Source: Pseudophaeobacter profundi
GTDB taxonomy: Bacteria; Pseudomonadota; Alphaproteobacteria; Rhodobacterales; Rhodobacteraceae
Direction of reading: 5' to 3'
Assembly: GCF_029697505.1 (NCBI RefSeq)
Contig: NZ_JARJEF010000001.1
Span: 310,001 to 374,000 of the forward strand
Length of the DNA stretch: 64,000 nt
Shown: positions 26,851 through 38,000 of the stretch, piece by piece
Numbering within the stretch: the stretch's first letter is position 1
How the letters are laid out: the number at the start of each line of letters is the position of its first letter
Notes under the pieces: model-generated
What the model was told of the DNA's origin: nothing
The model's input: only the letters and a program-made list of their open reading frames with translations
Databases searched by the model: none
Position numbers and translations under genes: made by a program

Positions 26851-27438
26851 ATGAAACGACAGCTTGCTCTCGCCCCTGCCCTTACCCTCACCGCTGGTCC
26901 TGCGCTGGCCCATTTGGATCCAACCGAGCATGGCTCCTTTGTTGCGGGGGTGAGCCACCCGGTGTTTGGCGCAGACCATATCCTTGCCATGGTCGCCGTT
27001 GGCCTGTGGGCGGTGACGCTGGCTGGCCGGTCTAATGATCGTCGCGCCTTGGCAGCGCTGCCGGTTGCCTTTGTCGGGGCGATGGCGGCGGGCTTCCTGC
27101 TGGCGATGGCGGGTGTTGGCCTGCCATTCGTGGAGCCGATGATTCTGGCCTCGGTGCTGGTTCTGGGCGGGCTTTGCGCCCTGGCGCTGCGCCTGCCGTT
27201 GATGACTGCCGCCGGTCTGACCGCACTGTTCGGCCTATTCCATGGCCATGCGCACGGCGCGGAACTCGGGAGTGCTGAGGCACTGCCTTATCTGGCGGGC
27301 TTTGCGCTTGCGACTGCGCTGTTGCATGCGGCGGGTGTTTTGGGCGGCCTCGGTATCGCGCAGCGCGCTCCCTTCGTCACCCGTGCGCTGGGTGGGCTGG
27401 TCGCGCTTGCCGGCTCCGCGCTGATAATCGCTGGCTAA
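26851..27438 (+). CDS. ureJ: HupE/UreJ family membrane protein
   Basis: This 195 aa protein has a signal-like N-terminus ([20 protein letters not shown]) and about six TM segments. The family motif [18 protein letters not shown] is present, as is [10 protein letters not shown]; both His-rich stretches may bind nickel. HupE/UreJ proteins are thought to import nickel for urease or hydrogenase. The start at 26851 has GGAG 9 nt upstream. An in-frame ATG at 26827, overlapping the ureA stop, would add eight residues. Its place between ureA and ureB is common in Rhodobacterales. Confidence 0.88.
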   Translation: MKRQLALAPALTLTAGPALAHLDPTEHGSFVAGVSHPVFGADHILAMVAVGLWAVTLAGRSNDRRALAALPVAFVGAMAAGFLLAMAGVGLPFVEPMILASVLVLGGLCALALRLPLMTAAGLTALFGLFHGHAHGAELGSAEALPYLAGFALATALLHAAGVLGGLGIAQRAPFVTRALGGLVALAGSALIIAG

Positions 27439-27451
27439 GGAGGAAAAAGCC

Positions 27452-27757
27452 ATGATCCCCGGAGAAATCATCCCTGCCGCAGGCGAATTGGTGCTGAACG
27501 AGGGCGCCGAGGCGGTGACGCTGATGGTCGCCAATACCGGCGACCGCCCGGTGCAGGTCGGCAGCCACTATCATTTCGCCGAGGCCAATCCGGCGCTCGA
27601 CTTCGACCGCACCACCGCACATGGCTGCCGCCTGGACATCGCGGCCGGCACCGCCGTGCGGTTTGAGCCCGGCCAGCGCCGCGAAGTGCAGCTGATCCCG
27701 ATCAGCGGCGCGCGCAAGGTTTATGGCTTTAATGGGCAGGTGATGGGGGGTCTCTAG
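27452..27757 (+). CDS. ureB: Urease subunit beta
   Basis: This 101 aa beta subunit begins [22 protein letters not shown]. It has [24 protein letters not shown] and [12 protein letters not shown], all conserved in UreB. A GGAGG ribosome-binding site precedes it (around 27440). It is separated from ureC by 142 bp that hold two hairpins. Confidence 0.96.
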   Translation: MIPGEIIPAAGELVLNEGAEAVTLMVANTGDRPVQVGSHYHFAEANPALDFDRTTAHGCRLDIAAGTAVRFEPGQRREVQLIPISGARKVYGFNGQVMGGL

Positions 27758-27804
27758 ACGGATCCGCTGAGGATCGCGCCCGTCCCGTGGGTGGGGGCGA
27801 TCAA

Positions 27805-27857
27805 ATCGCGCCCGCCCTGGGGGGCGGGTCGGGCGCGATCCGGGGCTGCGGCCCCGA
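27805..27857. repeat. GC-rich stem-loops between ureB and ureC
   Basis: ATCGCGCCC (27805-27813) pairs with GGGCGCGAT (27831-27839), and CCCGCCC/GGGCGGG can form an alternative inner stem. A second hairpin, CGGGGC-TGCG-GCCCCG, lies at about 27841-27856. No U-run follows, so they are more likely intercistronic stability or REP-like elements than a terminator. This gap is unusually long for the otherwise compact ure operon. Confidence 0.6.
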
Positions 27858-27899
27858 AAGAAGGCTCCCGTAATTGACACATGCCATCGGAGACAGCTG

Positions 27900-29612
<1,713 letters not shown>

Positions 29613-29622
29613 GGAGACCCGC

Positions 29623-30060
29623 ATGGAACTGCCAACTGCCCGCGAAATTCTGCACAGTCATCACAGCGACGATGAGGTCACGCTGACCTATGACGCCCGC
29701 TTCCTGCGCCGCAAGGTGCTGACCACCACCAGCGGTGCCCAGTTCCTGGTGGATCTGGCGCAGACCACCTCAGTCTCGGGGGGCGATGCCTTCAAATTGT
29801 CGGATGGGCGGCTGGTCGCGGTGGTCCCCGCCAGCGAGGCCCTGCTAGAGGTCACTGGCGATCTGGTGCGGCTGGCCTGGCACATCGGCAACCGCCACAC
29901 CCCCTGCCAGATCGAAGACACCCGCCTGCTGATCCAGCGCGACCATGTGCTGCGCGATATGTTGCAGAAACTTGGGGCCGACCTGCATGAGGTAGAAGCC
30001 CCCTTTTGCCCCGAAGGCGGTGCCTATGGGCACGGACGCACCCATGGCCACAGCCACTAA
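29623..30060 (+). CDS. ureE: Urease accessory protein UreE (nickel metallochaperone)
   Basis: This 145 aa protein starts at ATG 29623, 10 nt after the ureC stop, with GAGGAG upstream. The N-terminal peptide-binding-like domain and the metal-binding domain containing WHIGNRHTPCQ are present. The C-terminus is His-rich ([10 protein letters not shown]), as expected for nickel storage. It delivers nickel to UreG. Its 3' end overlaps ureF by 17 bp. Confidence 0.92.
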   Translation: MELPTAREILHSHHSDDEVTLTYDARFLRRKVLTTTSGAQFLVDLAQTTSVSGGDAFKLSDGRLVAVVPASEALLEVTGDLVRLAWHIGNRHTPCQIEDTRLLIQRDHVLRDMLQKLGADLHEVEAPFCPEGGAYGHGRTHGHSH

Positions 30061-30724
30061 TGCCCAGATCCTGCTGCTGAGCCAATGGCTCAGCCCCGCC
30101 TATCCGGTTGGGGCCTTTGCCTATAGCCATGGGCTGGAAGCGGCAGTGGATCAAGGCTGGGTCCGCGATGGCAGAGACCTGCAAGACTGGCTTGAGGACC
30201 TGCTGGAACATGGTGCCGGGCGCTCGGATGCGCTGTTGCTGGCCGCCGCCTGGCACGCCGAAACGCGCGAGACCCTGATTGAAACAGACACCACCGCCCG
30301 CGCCTTTGCCGCCAGCAAAGAGCGCCTGTTTGAAACCTGCCAGCAGGGTGGCAGTTTTTCCAGGGTAACCCAGGCGATCTGGGGGGGCGAGCTGACCAAC
30401 CTGCCTGGCCCGACCAACCCGACTGGGCTGACCTATCCGGTTGCGCTGGGGGCGGCGGCCGCCGCCGAGGCCCTGCCACTGGACTTGACCCTGTCGATGT
30501 ATCTGCAGGCCTTTGTGTCCAATCTGATCGCCGCTGGCCAGCGGCTGTTGCCGGTTGGCCAGACAGCAGGTCAAGAGATCTTGCACAGGCTCGCTCTGCG
30601 TCTGCCCGAAATCGCGGCACAGAGCGCGGATGGTGATCTGACGCGACTGTCGGCCACCGCCTTTCTTGGCGATATTGCCGCAATGAAACATGAAACCCAA
30701 CGATCAAGGATTTTTCGCACATGA
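30044..30724 (+). CDS. ureF: Urease accessory protein UreF
   Basis: This 226 aa all-helical protein has the typical start [26 protein letters not shown]. UreF bridges UreD-urease and UreG. The start at 30044 (MATATNAQ) overlaps the ureE 3' end; an alternative ATG at 30020 is in frame. It overlaps ureG by 4 bp (ATGA at 30721-30724). Confidence 0.92.
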   Translation: MATATNAQILLLSQWLSPAYPVGAFAYSHGLEAAVDQGWVRDGRDLQDWLEDLLEHGAGRSDALLLAAAWHAETRETLIETDTTARAFAASKERLFETCQQGGSFSRVTQAIWGGELTNLPGPTNPTGLTYPVALGAAAAAEALPLDLTLSMYLQAFVSNLIAAGQRLLPVGQTAGQEILHRLALRLPEIAAQSADGDLTRLSATAFLGDIAAMKHETQRSRIFRT

Positions 30725-31344
30725 TGAGCCCCAATGGCCCCCTTCGTATTGGCATCGGTGGACCGGTTGGTGCCGGCAAGACCACGCTGACCGCCGCCCT
30801 GGCCGAAACCCTGCGCGGGCGTCATTCGATAGGGGTCATCACCAATGACATCTACACCCAGGAAGACGCCGAAGCACTGGTGCGCATGCAGGTACTGCCC
30901 TCGGATCGGATCATCGGGGTTGAAACGGGTGGCTGCCCCCACACGGCCATCCGCGAAGATGCCTCGATCAATCTGGCGGCCGTGGCGGAAATGGTCAGCC
31001 GCCACCCCGAGGTTGAAATCGTGCTGATCGAAAGCGGCGGCGACAATCTGTCTGCCACCTTCAGCCCCGAGCTGGCAGACCTGACAATCTATGTGATTGA
31101 CGTGGCCGCCGGCGAGGAAATCCCCCGCAAGGGCGGGCCGGCCGTGACCCGGTCAGATATTCTGGTCATCAACAAAACAGACCTGGCGCCCCATGTCGGG
31201 GCCAGCCTGGATGTCATGGCGCGCGATGCCGCCCGGATGCGGCCGGACCTGCCCAGCTATTTCACCAATCTCAAGGCCCGGACCGGGGTTGATCAGATCT
31301 GGAACCGGATCCGTGAAATCGGTGGCCTGCCCAGCACAGATTAG
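30721..31344 (+). CDS. ureG: Urease accessory GTPase UreG
   Basis: This 207 aa SIMIBI-class GTPase has P-loop [10 protein letters not shown], the CPH metal motif in [14 protein letters not shown], and [10 protein letters not shown] for guanine recognition. It couples GTP hydrolysis to nickel delivery. It is the last gene of the ure operon. No His-rich N-terminal tail is present, unlike in some homologues. Confidence 0.95.
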   Translation: MMSPNGPLRIGIGGPVGAGKTTLTAALAETLRGRHSIGVITNDIYTQEDAEALVRMQVLPSDRIIGVETGGCPHTAIREDASINLAAVAEMVSRHPEVEIVLIESGGDNLSATFSPELADLTIYVIDVAAGEEIPRKGGPAVTRSDILVINKTDLAPHVGASLDVMARDAARMRPDLPSYFTNLKARTGVDQIWNRIREIGGLPSTD

Positions 31345-31497
31345 CGCCCACCCTATTGTTGACAAAACTGGTAGGGATAAATATGGGTCCTTCACATTGA
31401 ATTCCAGCAAGGTTTCAGAGAGCTCCCTCCTCTCTTTGCCCAGCCATATCTTTAAGCCCTGTTCAGGTCTCTGCCTGCGACAGTGCAGTGGAGCAAT

Positions 31498-32601
31498 ATG
31501 GTGGCGAAGAGTCTGGTTTTACGTGTCTCTCCCTCTTGGGGACAGCTAATATCCGTATGGTGCAGGCCCTGGTTCCGGTCCCATACGGGCCGACTGGCCG
31601 GGCCACTGCTGGTGACGGCACAGGTAGCGCTGGTCCTGCTGCTCTTGCTGTCAGGCAGGGCCGCTGCAGAGACAGCTGCTTTCCCGGTTACAATCGATCA
31701 CCAATATGGCAGCAGCCTGATCCCGGCCAAGCCGCGCCGCATCGTCTCTCTGAGCTATATCGGTCATGACTTTCTGCTAGCGCTGGGAGAGCCACCCTAT
31801 GCGCTACGCAAGTGGTTCGGCGCCTATCCCTATGGGGTTTGGCCCTGGGCGCAAGCGGCCCTGGGCACGGCAAAACCCATCGTCATGCAGGGCGAAATCG
31901 ACATCGAATCCATCGCCGCCATGGCCCCCGATCTGATCGTCGGCCAATGGTCCGGCATGACGCAGGCCGAATACCGACTGCTGTCACGCATAGCCCCCAC
32001 CATCCCGGCGCAGGACAAGTACGGCGCCTATGGCACCCCCTGGCAAGAGATGCTGCGTGTTCTTGGGCGGGCCACCGGTAAACACCAGCTGGCGCAGCAG
32101 ATCATTGCCGATCTGGAAAGCCGCTTTGACACGCTGCGCGCCAGCCATCCCACCTGGCAGGGCGCTAGCGCCGTCATGGTCTGGGGCGGGCAAACAGGGG
32201 CCTATACCGCCCGTGACATTCGCGGGCAATTCATCGAAGCCCTCGGCTTCAAGGTGCCAGAGGTCATCAACACCAGCGCCGCGCTAAACAGCTATTACGC
32301 CCTGATCCCGGCAGAAGACCTGTCACCGATTGATGTGGATGCACTGATCTGGCTGGACGCAGGCGGTTCTGTCAGCCGGTTGCAGCGCATGCCGCTGCGC
32401 CCGACCCTGCAGGCCTATGCCGAAGGGCGCGAAATTTACGCCGACCTGCTGCTTTCGGCAGCGCTGTCCCATTCAAGCCCGCTCAGCCTCGGCTATGCGC
32501 TTGATCGGCTGGTGCCGCTGATCGAGGCGGCGATGGACGGCGATCCTGCCACGCCGGTGCCCAGCATGGCCGCCGCTGATCTCTTGCCAAAGGCGCGCTA
32601 A
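31498..32601 (+). CDS. Iron-siderophore ABC transporter substrate-binding protein
   Basis: This protein of about 367 aa has a long basic n-region, then a hydrophobic segment VALVLLLLLSGRAAA before the mature part. The mature protein has the FecB/FhuD class III fold pattern: PAKPRRIVSLSYIGHDFLLALG, DIESIAAMAPDLIVG and LIPAEDLSPIDVDALIW. Start 31498 is one option; GTG at 31612 would give a compact signal peptide. A sigma70-like promoter (TTGACA at about 31357 with a TATGGG -10) precedes it. It heads the iron operon that runs to tonB. The siderophore is unknown. Confidence 0.85.
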   Translation: MVAKSLVLRVSPSWGQLISVWCRPWFRSHTGRLAGPLLVTAQVALVLLLLLSGRAAAETAAFPVTIDHQYGSSLIPAKPRRIVSLSYIGHDFLLALGEPPYALRKWFGAYPYGVWPWAQAALGTAKPIVMQGEIDIESIAAMAPDLIVGQWSGMTQAEYRLLSRIAPTIPAQDKYGAYGTPWQEMLRVLGRATGKHQLAQQIIADLESRFDTLRASHPTWQGASAVMVWGGQTGAYTARDIRGQFIEALGFKVPEVINTSAALNSYYALIPAEDLSPIDVDALIWLDAGGSVSRLQRMPLRPTLQAYAEGREIYADLLLSAALSHSSPLSLGYALDRLVPLIEAAMDGDPATPVPSMAAADLLPKAR

Positions 32602-32602
32602 C

Positions 32603-33637
32603 ATGACCCTGATCACAACCACCACCTCGCGGCCACAGCGCAGGCGCATCCCGGACCGGCATCTCTGGCTGCTGCTGGCGCTGGTGGGCCTGGCGCTCCT
32701 GTCTGGCCTGTCGTTGCGGCTGGGGCTGCGCCCTATTGGCTGGAGCGAAATCTGGGACTCTTTTGTGGCCTATTCGCCAGAGAACGCGGATCACATCGTC
32801 ATTCAGAAAATGCGGCTGCCACGGCTGCTGGCGGCCTGGCTGGCTGGGGCGGCACTGGCGACCTCGGGGGTGCTGATCCAGGGGTTGACCCGCAATCCGC
32901 TGGCCGATCCCGGCTTGCTGGGCATCAATGCCGGCGCGGCTCTGGGCGTGATCCTGTGTATCTTTCTGTTGGGCATCTCTGACCCTGCCGCATTTGTCTG
33001 GGTAGCCATGGCGGGCGGGCTGCTGAGCACCATTCTGGTCTTTCTGCTTGGCGGTGGGCAACGCGGGTCCAACCTGCGCCTGATCCTGGCCGGGGCGGCA
33101 CTTGGCGCGCTGTTCCTCGCCTTGGGGCGCAGCCTGCTGCTGGTCAGCCAGCGCAGTCTGGATGTCTATCGGTTCTGGGTTCTGGGCGGGCTGGACGGTA
33201 TCGAGATGCAGAGCATTTTTGCCCTGCTCCCCATCTTTGGCCTTGGCGCGGCGTTGGCGCTGGTCAGCGCCTTTCATCTGAACGCGATGATCCTGGGCGA
33301 AGACACCGCCCGCGGGCTGGGGCTGCGCACCGGCGGCACCCGAACCCTGACGGTGGCGGCTATCCTGTGTCTCTGTGCCGCCACGGTTTCCATGGCCGGG
33401 CCGATTGCCTTTGTCGGCCTTGTGGTGCCGCATATGGCGCGGCGCTTTGCTGGCGCGGATATGCGCTGGTGCACCCTGTTTTCCGCCCTGCTGGGGGCTG
33501 GTCTTGTGATGCTTGCGGATCTTGTCGGACGCCTGCCTTTCTTTGGCGGCAATATGCAGGCTGGCGTCATGGTAGCCCTGATTGGCGGCCCCGCCTTTGT
33601 CTGGTTGTTGCGCCGCAACGAAAGGGGCCTGCGATGA
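32603..33637 (+). CDS. FecCD-family iron-siderophore ABC permease
   Basis: This 344 aa permease has about nine or ten TM segments. It carries the family motifs LPRLLAAWLAGAALATSG, IQGLTRNPLADPGLLGINAGA and GPIAFVGLVVPHMAR. It starts 1 bp after the binding-protein stop and overlaps the second permease by 4 bp. It forms half of the channel for ferric siderophore import. Confidence 0.92.
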   Translation: MTLITTTTSRPQRRRIPDRHLWLLLALVGLALLSGLSLRLGLRPIGWSEIWDSFVAYSPENADHIVIQKMRLPRLLAAWLAGAALATSGVLIQGLTRNPLADPGLLGINAGAALGVILCIFLLGISDPAAFVWVAMAGGLLSTILVFLLGGGQRGSNLRLILAGAALGALFLALGRSLLLVSQRSLDVYRFWVLGGLDGIEMQSIFALLPIFGLGAALALVSAFHLNAMILGEDTARGLGLRTGGTRTLTVAAILCLCAATVSMAGPIAFVGLVVPHMARRFAGADMRWCTLFSALLGAGLVMLADLVGRLPFFGGNMQAGVMVALIGGPAFVWLLRRNERGLR

Positions 33638-34668
33638 CCCACTGGACCCTGCGCCTGCCCTTTGTATCGCTCCGCCTGTCTGCGCGGGGCAGTGCGATTG
33701 CGCTTGCACTGGCACTGATGATCGCAGCCGGAGCGCTGCTGGCGCTGCGCCTTGGCAGCTATCCGCTGGCACCGGGAACATGGGGGGCAATCCTGGGCGG
33801 CGCTGGCAGCGATATCGAACAGATGATCCTGCTGGATCACCGCCTGCCCCGCATTCTGACCGCGCTTGGCGCCGGAGCCTGTTTTGGCCTGTCCGGCGCC
33901 ATGTTCCAGACCATGTTGCGCAACCCGCTGGCCTCGCCGGATGTGATTGGTTTCAACGCTGGTGCCAGCTGTGGTGCCCTGGTGGCGATCATTGCCGCAG
34001 GCAGCGCAGCAACCGGGGGCACGATATTGCTGGGGGCGCTGCTGGGGGCCTTTTGCACCGCAGTACTGGTGACCGGGCTGGCCTGGCGCAACGGGCTGCA
34101 GGCTGAGCGGCTGGTGCTGATCGGGCTGGGCGTGGGCTTTGCCCTTGCCGCCCTGTCCGACCTGTTGCTGAGCCGCACGGATGCGCGCACCGCCGCCGAT
34201 ATGACCAAATGGCTGATCGGCACCCTGAACGCCCGCGACTGGCAGGATGTCACCCTGGTCTGGGCCGGGCTTGCGCTGCTGTCACCGATGCTTGTCTGGC
34301 TGCATTTCCCGCTGGCGCGCCTGGGGCTGCCAGAGGATCTGGCCGGCGGGCTGGGGCTGCGGCTGTCACAACTGCGACTGACTATCACCGCCCTGGGCAT
34401 TGTCCTGGCGACCCTGGCAGTCTGCAGCGCCGGGCCGCTGCCCTTTGTGGCCTTTGCCGCCGGCCCGATTGCCCGCGCCCTGCTACGCAATGGCCAGCCT
34501 GCCCTGCTGGGCGCGGCTGCGATTGGCGCCCTGCTGGTGCTGGCCGCAGATACGGCTGCCCGCATGATCGTGACCCTTCACCTGCCCGCCGGCGTCTTCA
34601 CCGCCTTGATTGGCGGCCCGGTGATGATCTGGCTGCTTGTCACCCAGCTTCGCAAAGGAAAACTCTGA
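33634..34668 (+). CDS. FecCD-family iron-siderophore ABC permease (second subunit)
   Basis: This 344 aa permease starts MTHWTLRLPFVSLRLS at 33634, where ATGA overlaps the preceding stop. Family motifs are LPRILTALGAGACFGLSGAMFQTMLRNPLASPDVIGFNAGA and GPLPFVAFAAGPIAR. The second half of the latter deviates from the usual VPH motif of FecD/FepG proteins. It pairs with the first permease as a heterodimer. Confidence 0.91.
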   Translation: MTHWTLRLPFVSLRLSARGSAIALALALMIAAGALLALRLGSYPLAPGTWGAILGGAGSDIEQMILLDHRLPRILTALGAGACFGLSGAMFQTMLRNPLASPDVIGFNAGASCGALVAIIAAGSAATGGTILLGALLGAFCTAVLVTGLAWRNGLQAERLVLIGLGVGFALAALSDLLLSRTDARTAADMTKWLIGTLNARDWQDVTLVWAGLALLSPMLVWLHFPLARLGLPEDLAGGLGLRLSQLRLTITALGIVLATLAVCSAGPLPFVAFAAGPIARALLRNGQPALLGAAAIGALLVLAADTAARMIVTLHLPAGVFTALIGGPVMIWLLVTQLRKGKL

Positions 34669-35499
34669 ATGACCCAGCCTGCCAGCCTGTACGCCGACCA
34701 ACCGACCCGCCAGGATGCGCCCCAGGATGCACGCCTGCGCGCCCGGACGCTGTCGGTCGCCTATGCACAGGCCTCCATCCTCAGCGATCTGACGCTCGAC
34801 ATTCCCGATGGGGAAATCACCGTGATTGTCGGGCCAAATGCCTGTGGCAAATCCACCCTGCTGCGCTCTCTGGCGCGGCTGCAGCGGCTCTCGGGCGGGC
34901 AGGTTCTGCTGGATGGCAAGAGTATTCACCACCAGCGCAGCCGGGGAGTGGCGCAGCGGCTGGCGATCTTGCCACAATCCCCCACCGCCCCTGAAGGCCT
35001 GACGGTGCATGATCTGGTCAGCCGTGGCCGCACCCCGCATCAATCCGCCCTGCAGCAGTGGTCGCGCCAGGACGCCCGCGCCGTAGAGCAGGCGCTTGAA
35101 CGCACCGGCATGGCCCCCCTTGCCCAACGCAGCCTGGAAGCCCTGTCTGGTGGCCAACGCCAGCGCGCCTGGATTGCCATGGCCTTGGCACAAGAGACCG
35201 ATATCCTGCTTCTGGACGAGCCAACGACCTATCTGGATCTGCCACATCAGATCGAACTGCTGACTCTGGTGCAATCGCTGAACCAGGACAGCGGGCAGAC
35301 CGTGGCGATGGTGCTGCATGACATCAATCTGGCGGCCCGCTTTGCCAGCCACATGATCGCCCTGCGCTCCGGAGAGGTCTTTGCCAAGGGCCGACCAGAG
35401 CAGGTGGTAACCCGCGAAAACATGGCCGAGGTCTTTGGCCTGAAATGCCAGATCATTTCCGACCCGGTGCACGCCACCCCCCATGTCATTCCAGAATAG
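34669..35499 (+). CDS. Iron-siderophore ABC transporter ATP-binding protein
   Basis: This 276 aa FepC-type ATPase has Walker A GPNACGKST, signature LSGGQRQR, Walker B DILLLDEPTTYLDL and switch His in VLHDINLAARF. Its ATG follows the permease stop directly. The N-terminal 20 residues before the ABC core are variable. It completes a binding protein, two permeases and ATPase set. Confidence 0.93.
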   Translation: MTQPASLYADQPTRQDAPQDARLRARTLSVAYAQASILSDLTLDIPDGEITVIVGPNACGKSTLLRSLARLQRLSGGQVLLDGKSIHHQRSRGVAQRLAILPQSPTAPEGLTVHDLVSRGRTPHQSALQQWSRQDARAVEQALERTGMAPLAQRSLEALSGGQRQRAWIAMALAQETDILLLDEPTTYLDLPHQIELLTLVQSLNQDSGQTVAMVLHDINLAARFASHMIALRSGEVFAKGRPEQVVTRENMAEVFGLKCQIISDPVHATPHVIPE

Positions 35500-35508
35500 G
35501 ACCGCAGC

Positions 35509-36609
35509 ATGTCGATATCCACAGCTTTCCCCCTAGAGGCCAGAGCCGAGCTCTGTGATGTTGGTTTTTCCCAGCTGCGTGCGGTCATGCTGCAGCAGGC
35601 ACAGGCGCATGAACTTAAGATCCTGGAGGACAGCGACAGCGCGGTCAGCATCGAGGTCACCGCCTTTGGCCAGTACCGCTTGGCGGCGCGCGGCAGTGGC
35701 ACTGTCGTAACCATTACTGCCGCCCTGCCGGATCGATTGTTCATGCTGAAGGATGGGTTCTGCGATACGCTGGCACAGCTGCTGCCAGAAGCCGCTGAAA
35801 GCCTTCTCTGGACACAGAGCGCCAGCCCCTCGCAGACAGAGGTGTCGGCGCCCCGCCAGCCGGGGCAACCGCCGCAGCCCCAACTGCCGCCAAACCTGCA
35901 TTTCACCACCGTGCAATCCATCACCCCCATCGGCACAGCCTTCCTGAGGGTGCAGGTGAAAGCCGATGACCTCAGCAGCTTTCAGGACGATGCGATACAC
36001 TTCCGGCTGGTCCTGCCACCGGAAGGTTGCAGCGCGCCAGAATGGCCAAGCGTTTCCGCCAGTGGTGCGACCCTCTGGCCAAAGGGGGACAAGGCGCTGC
36101 ATCGCCCGGTCTATACCACCCGCTGGATCGACCGGGCAGCCGGGCTGATGGCGTTTGACATCTTTTTGCACGCGGGCGGGCGCGCCACCAATTGGGTGCG
36201 CGCTGCAGCGGTTGGCGATCAACTGGCCATCGCAGGCCCCGGCGGCGGCGGGTTGGTGCAGAGCAACAAAATTGTACTGTTTGCCGATGAAACCGCTTTT
36301 CCTGCAGCGGCGCGCATTCTGGAAAACCTTTCTGCAGACAGCCAGGGGCAAATCACCCTTGTGGCCGAGCAGGGCGCGGCCTGCGGCTATCCGATCGCGG
36401 CCCCCAAAGGGGTAGAGGTGACCTGGCTGACCCGGTCCGAAGCCGGGGACATTGCCGAACGCGCCCTGACGGCCCGCACCGCCCTGCCCGACCACTTCTT
36501 CTGGTTTGCCGGTGAAAAAAGCACCGTCACCCCGGTACGTACCGCCATCAAGGCGAGCGACCCAGCCCCCGGAACCACCTATATCGCCGCCTACTGGAGC
36601 CAGCCATGA
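35509..36609 (+). CDS. Siderophore-interacting FAD-binding protein with extra N-terminal domain
   Basis: This 366 aa protein has two parts. Residues 1-95 resemble the DUF2218 domain found fused to or beside siderophore-interacting proteins, and a proline-rich linker follows. The rest is a ViuB/YqjH-like ferredoxin-reductase fold with HRPVYTTRWID (flavin binding), FLHAGGRATNWVRAAAVGDQLAIAGPGG and the C-terminal FFWFAGEKS. Such enzymes reduce ferric siderophores in the cytoplasm to free Fe(II). It lies between the ABC ATPase and exbB. The DUF2218 call is tentative. Confidence 0.83.
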   Translation: MSISTAFPLEARAELCDVGFSQLRAVMLQQAQAHELKILEDSDSAVSIEVTAFGQYRLAARGSGTVVTITAALPDRLFMLKDGFCDTLAQLLPEAAESLLWTQSASPSQTEVSAPRQPGQPPQPQLPPNLHFTTVQSITPIGTAFLRVQVKADDLSSFQDDAIHFRLVLPPEGCSAPEWPSVSASGATLWPKGDKALHRPVYTTRWIDRAAGLMAFDIFLHAGGRATNWVRAAAVGDQLAIAGPGGGGLVQSNKIVLFADETAFPAAARILENLSADSQGQITLVAEQGAACGYPIAAPKGVEVTWLTRSEAGDIAERALTARTALPDHFFWFAGEKSTVTPVRTAIKASDPAPGTTYIAAYWSQP

Positions 36610-37610
36610 CCCGCTATATTCCCCTGCCCTGCATCTGCCTAGTTGCACTGGGCACCCTGGCCACTGCGCAAGACTCCCAGCAGCCTGCCCCCGCTGCCAC
36701 CAGTCCGACCCCCGTCATGACAGCGCCCAGTGTCGACAGCACCGGCGCGGGCCTGGCCCCACAGGCCCCAACAGCTGCGGCTGACGCCCCGGTCGCATCG
36801 GTCGCCGTGCCACCAGGTGCCACGGCCGTCTCAGAAGCACCGCCCGCCAGCCCGACCACCGCACCACCTGTCCCGCAGGGCGCCCCCCTGCCGGGTGCGA
36901 CAGCTGCAAACGCCCCCGACACCTCCCCCTTGGGCCAGGATCAGGCATTTGTGCAACTGGCCAAGGCAAGCTCTGACAAAGCGCTGAAATTCCTGCGTGA
37001 TGGCGGCCCCTCCATCTGGGCGATTGCGGCGCTCTCGGTGATTACCCTTGCCCTGATCCTGTGGAAGATCTGGCGCTTGGCGCTCATTGGGGCCTGGTCC
37101 AGGGGCAAGGCAAGACAGGCCCTTGCCGCCTATGAGGCAGGCCAGCCCGACGCGGCACTGGCCATCGTCAAGGGCCGCATGGGCATTCGTTCCAAAGTGG
37201 TCAGCGCCGGATTGGTCGCCCTGCAGCAACGCCCCGAAGCACGCGCCCGGGAAGAGGTCGCGCGGGTGGCCAAAAAGCATCTGGCCCAGGCGGCCACCGG
37301 GCTTGGCGCGCTGGAACTGATTGCCACCATCGCGCCGCTGCTTGGTCTGCTGGGCACGGTTCTGGGCATGATCGCCGCCTTTCAGGCCCTGCAGCAGGCC
37401 GGGTCCAAGGCCGATCCGGCGCTGCTGGCCGGCGGGATCTGGGAGGCGCTTTTGACCACGGCTGCCGGCATGGCGGTGGCGATCCCCGCCTCGGCTGCTC
37501 TGACCTGGTTTGAGGCTGTACTGACCCGCATCCGCCAGGACATTGAAGACAGCGCCACCCGCCTGTTCATCGCCCAAAACCCGCCAGAGCTGAAGATCGC
37601 GGCAGAGTGA
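36606..37610 (+). CDS. exbB: TonB-system proton channel subunit ExbB
   Basis: This 334 aa MotA/TolQ/ExbB-family protein has a signal peptide (ending LGTLATA) and a periplasmic Ala/Pro/Thr-rich linker of about 90 residues. The TM1 region is SIWAIAALSVITLALILW. The two conserved channel helices contain IATIAPLLGLLGTVLGMI and ALLTTAAGMAVAIPASAA, with the conserved Thr residues facing ExbD. The start overlaps the previous stop (ATGA). The N-terminal extension matches the longer ExbB type common outside enterics. Confidence 0.92.
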   Translation: MTRYIPLPCICLVALGTLATAQDSQQPAPAATSPTPVMTAPSVDSTGAGLAPQAPTAAADAPVASVAVPPGATAVSEAPPASPTTAPPVPQGAPLPGATAANAPDTSPLGQDQAFVQLAKASSDKALKFLRDGGPSIWAIAALSVITLALILWKIWRLALIGAWSRGKARQALAAYEAGQPDAALAIVKGRMGIRSKVVSAGLVALQQRPEARAREEVARVAKKHLAQAATGLGALELIATIAPLLGLLGTVLGMIAAFQALQQAGSKADPALLAGGIWEALLTTAAGMAVAIPASAALTWFEAVLTRIRQDIEDSATRLFIAQNPPELKIAAE

Positions 37611-37614
37611 GCAG

Positions 37615-37992
37615 ATGCAGTTCAGCGATCCCCCAAGGCGCCGACGCAAGCCAAGCCTGACACCGATGATCGACGTGGTCTTTTTGCTGCTGGTCTTCTT
37701 CATGCTGGCCTCGCGCTTTGGCACAGAAGCCGTACTGGAGCTGCCTTTGGCTGGCAGAGGCGGTACCTATAGTGGTCCGCCGCGGCTGGTGGGTATCGGC
37801 GCCAACAACCTGGATCTCAACGGTGTGCCCATTGCGGAAACCCATCTGGGCGAAGCCCTGGCGCCCTTGATGGCCAAACCCGAAGATCTGGTGATCCTGC
37901 GCGGTCGCGATGCTGCCGATGTGCAGCGCATCATTGATATCACGACCCTGCTGCGCGCCGCCGGCTACAGCAATGTCGTCTTGGTAGAGTAA
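37615..37992 (+). CDS. exbD: TonB-system protein ExbD, canonical copy
   Basis: This 125 aa protein has a short basic cytoplasmic tail, one TM helix and a periplasmic domain. The TM start reads LTPMIDVVFLLLVFF with Asp20 at the position of the essential proton-carrying Asp25 of E. coli ExbD. Together with ExbB it converts the proton motive force into TonB motion. It is followed 8 bp later by a paralogue lacking this Asp. Confidence 0.92.
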   Translation: MQFSDPPRRRRKPSLTPMIDVVFLLLVFFMLASRFGTEAVLELPLAGRGGTYSGPPRLVGIGANNLDLNGVPIAETHLGEALAPLMAKPEDLVILRGRDAADVQRIIDITTLLRAAGYSNVVLVE

Positions 37993-38000
37993 GGACGCAG

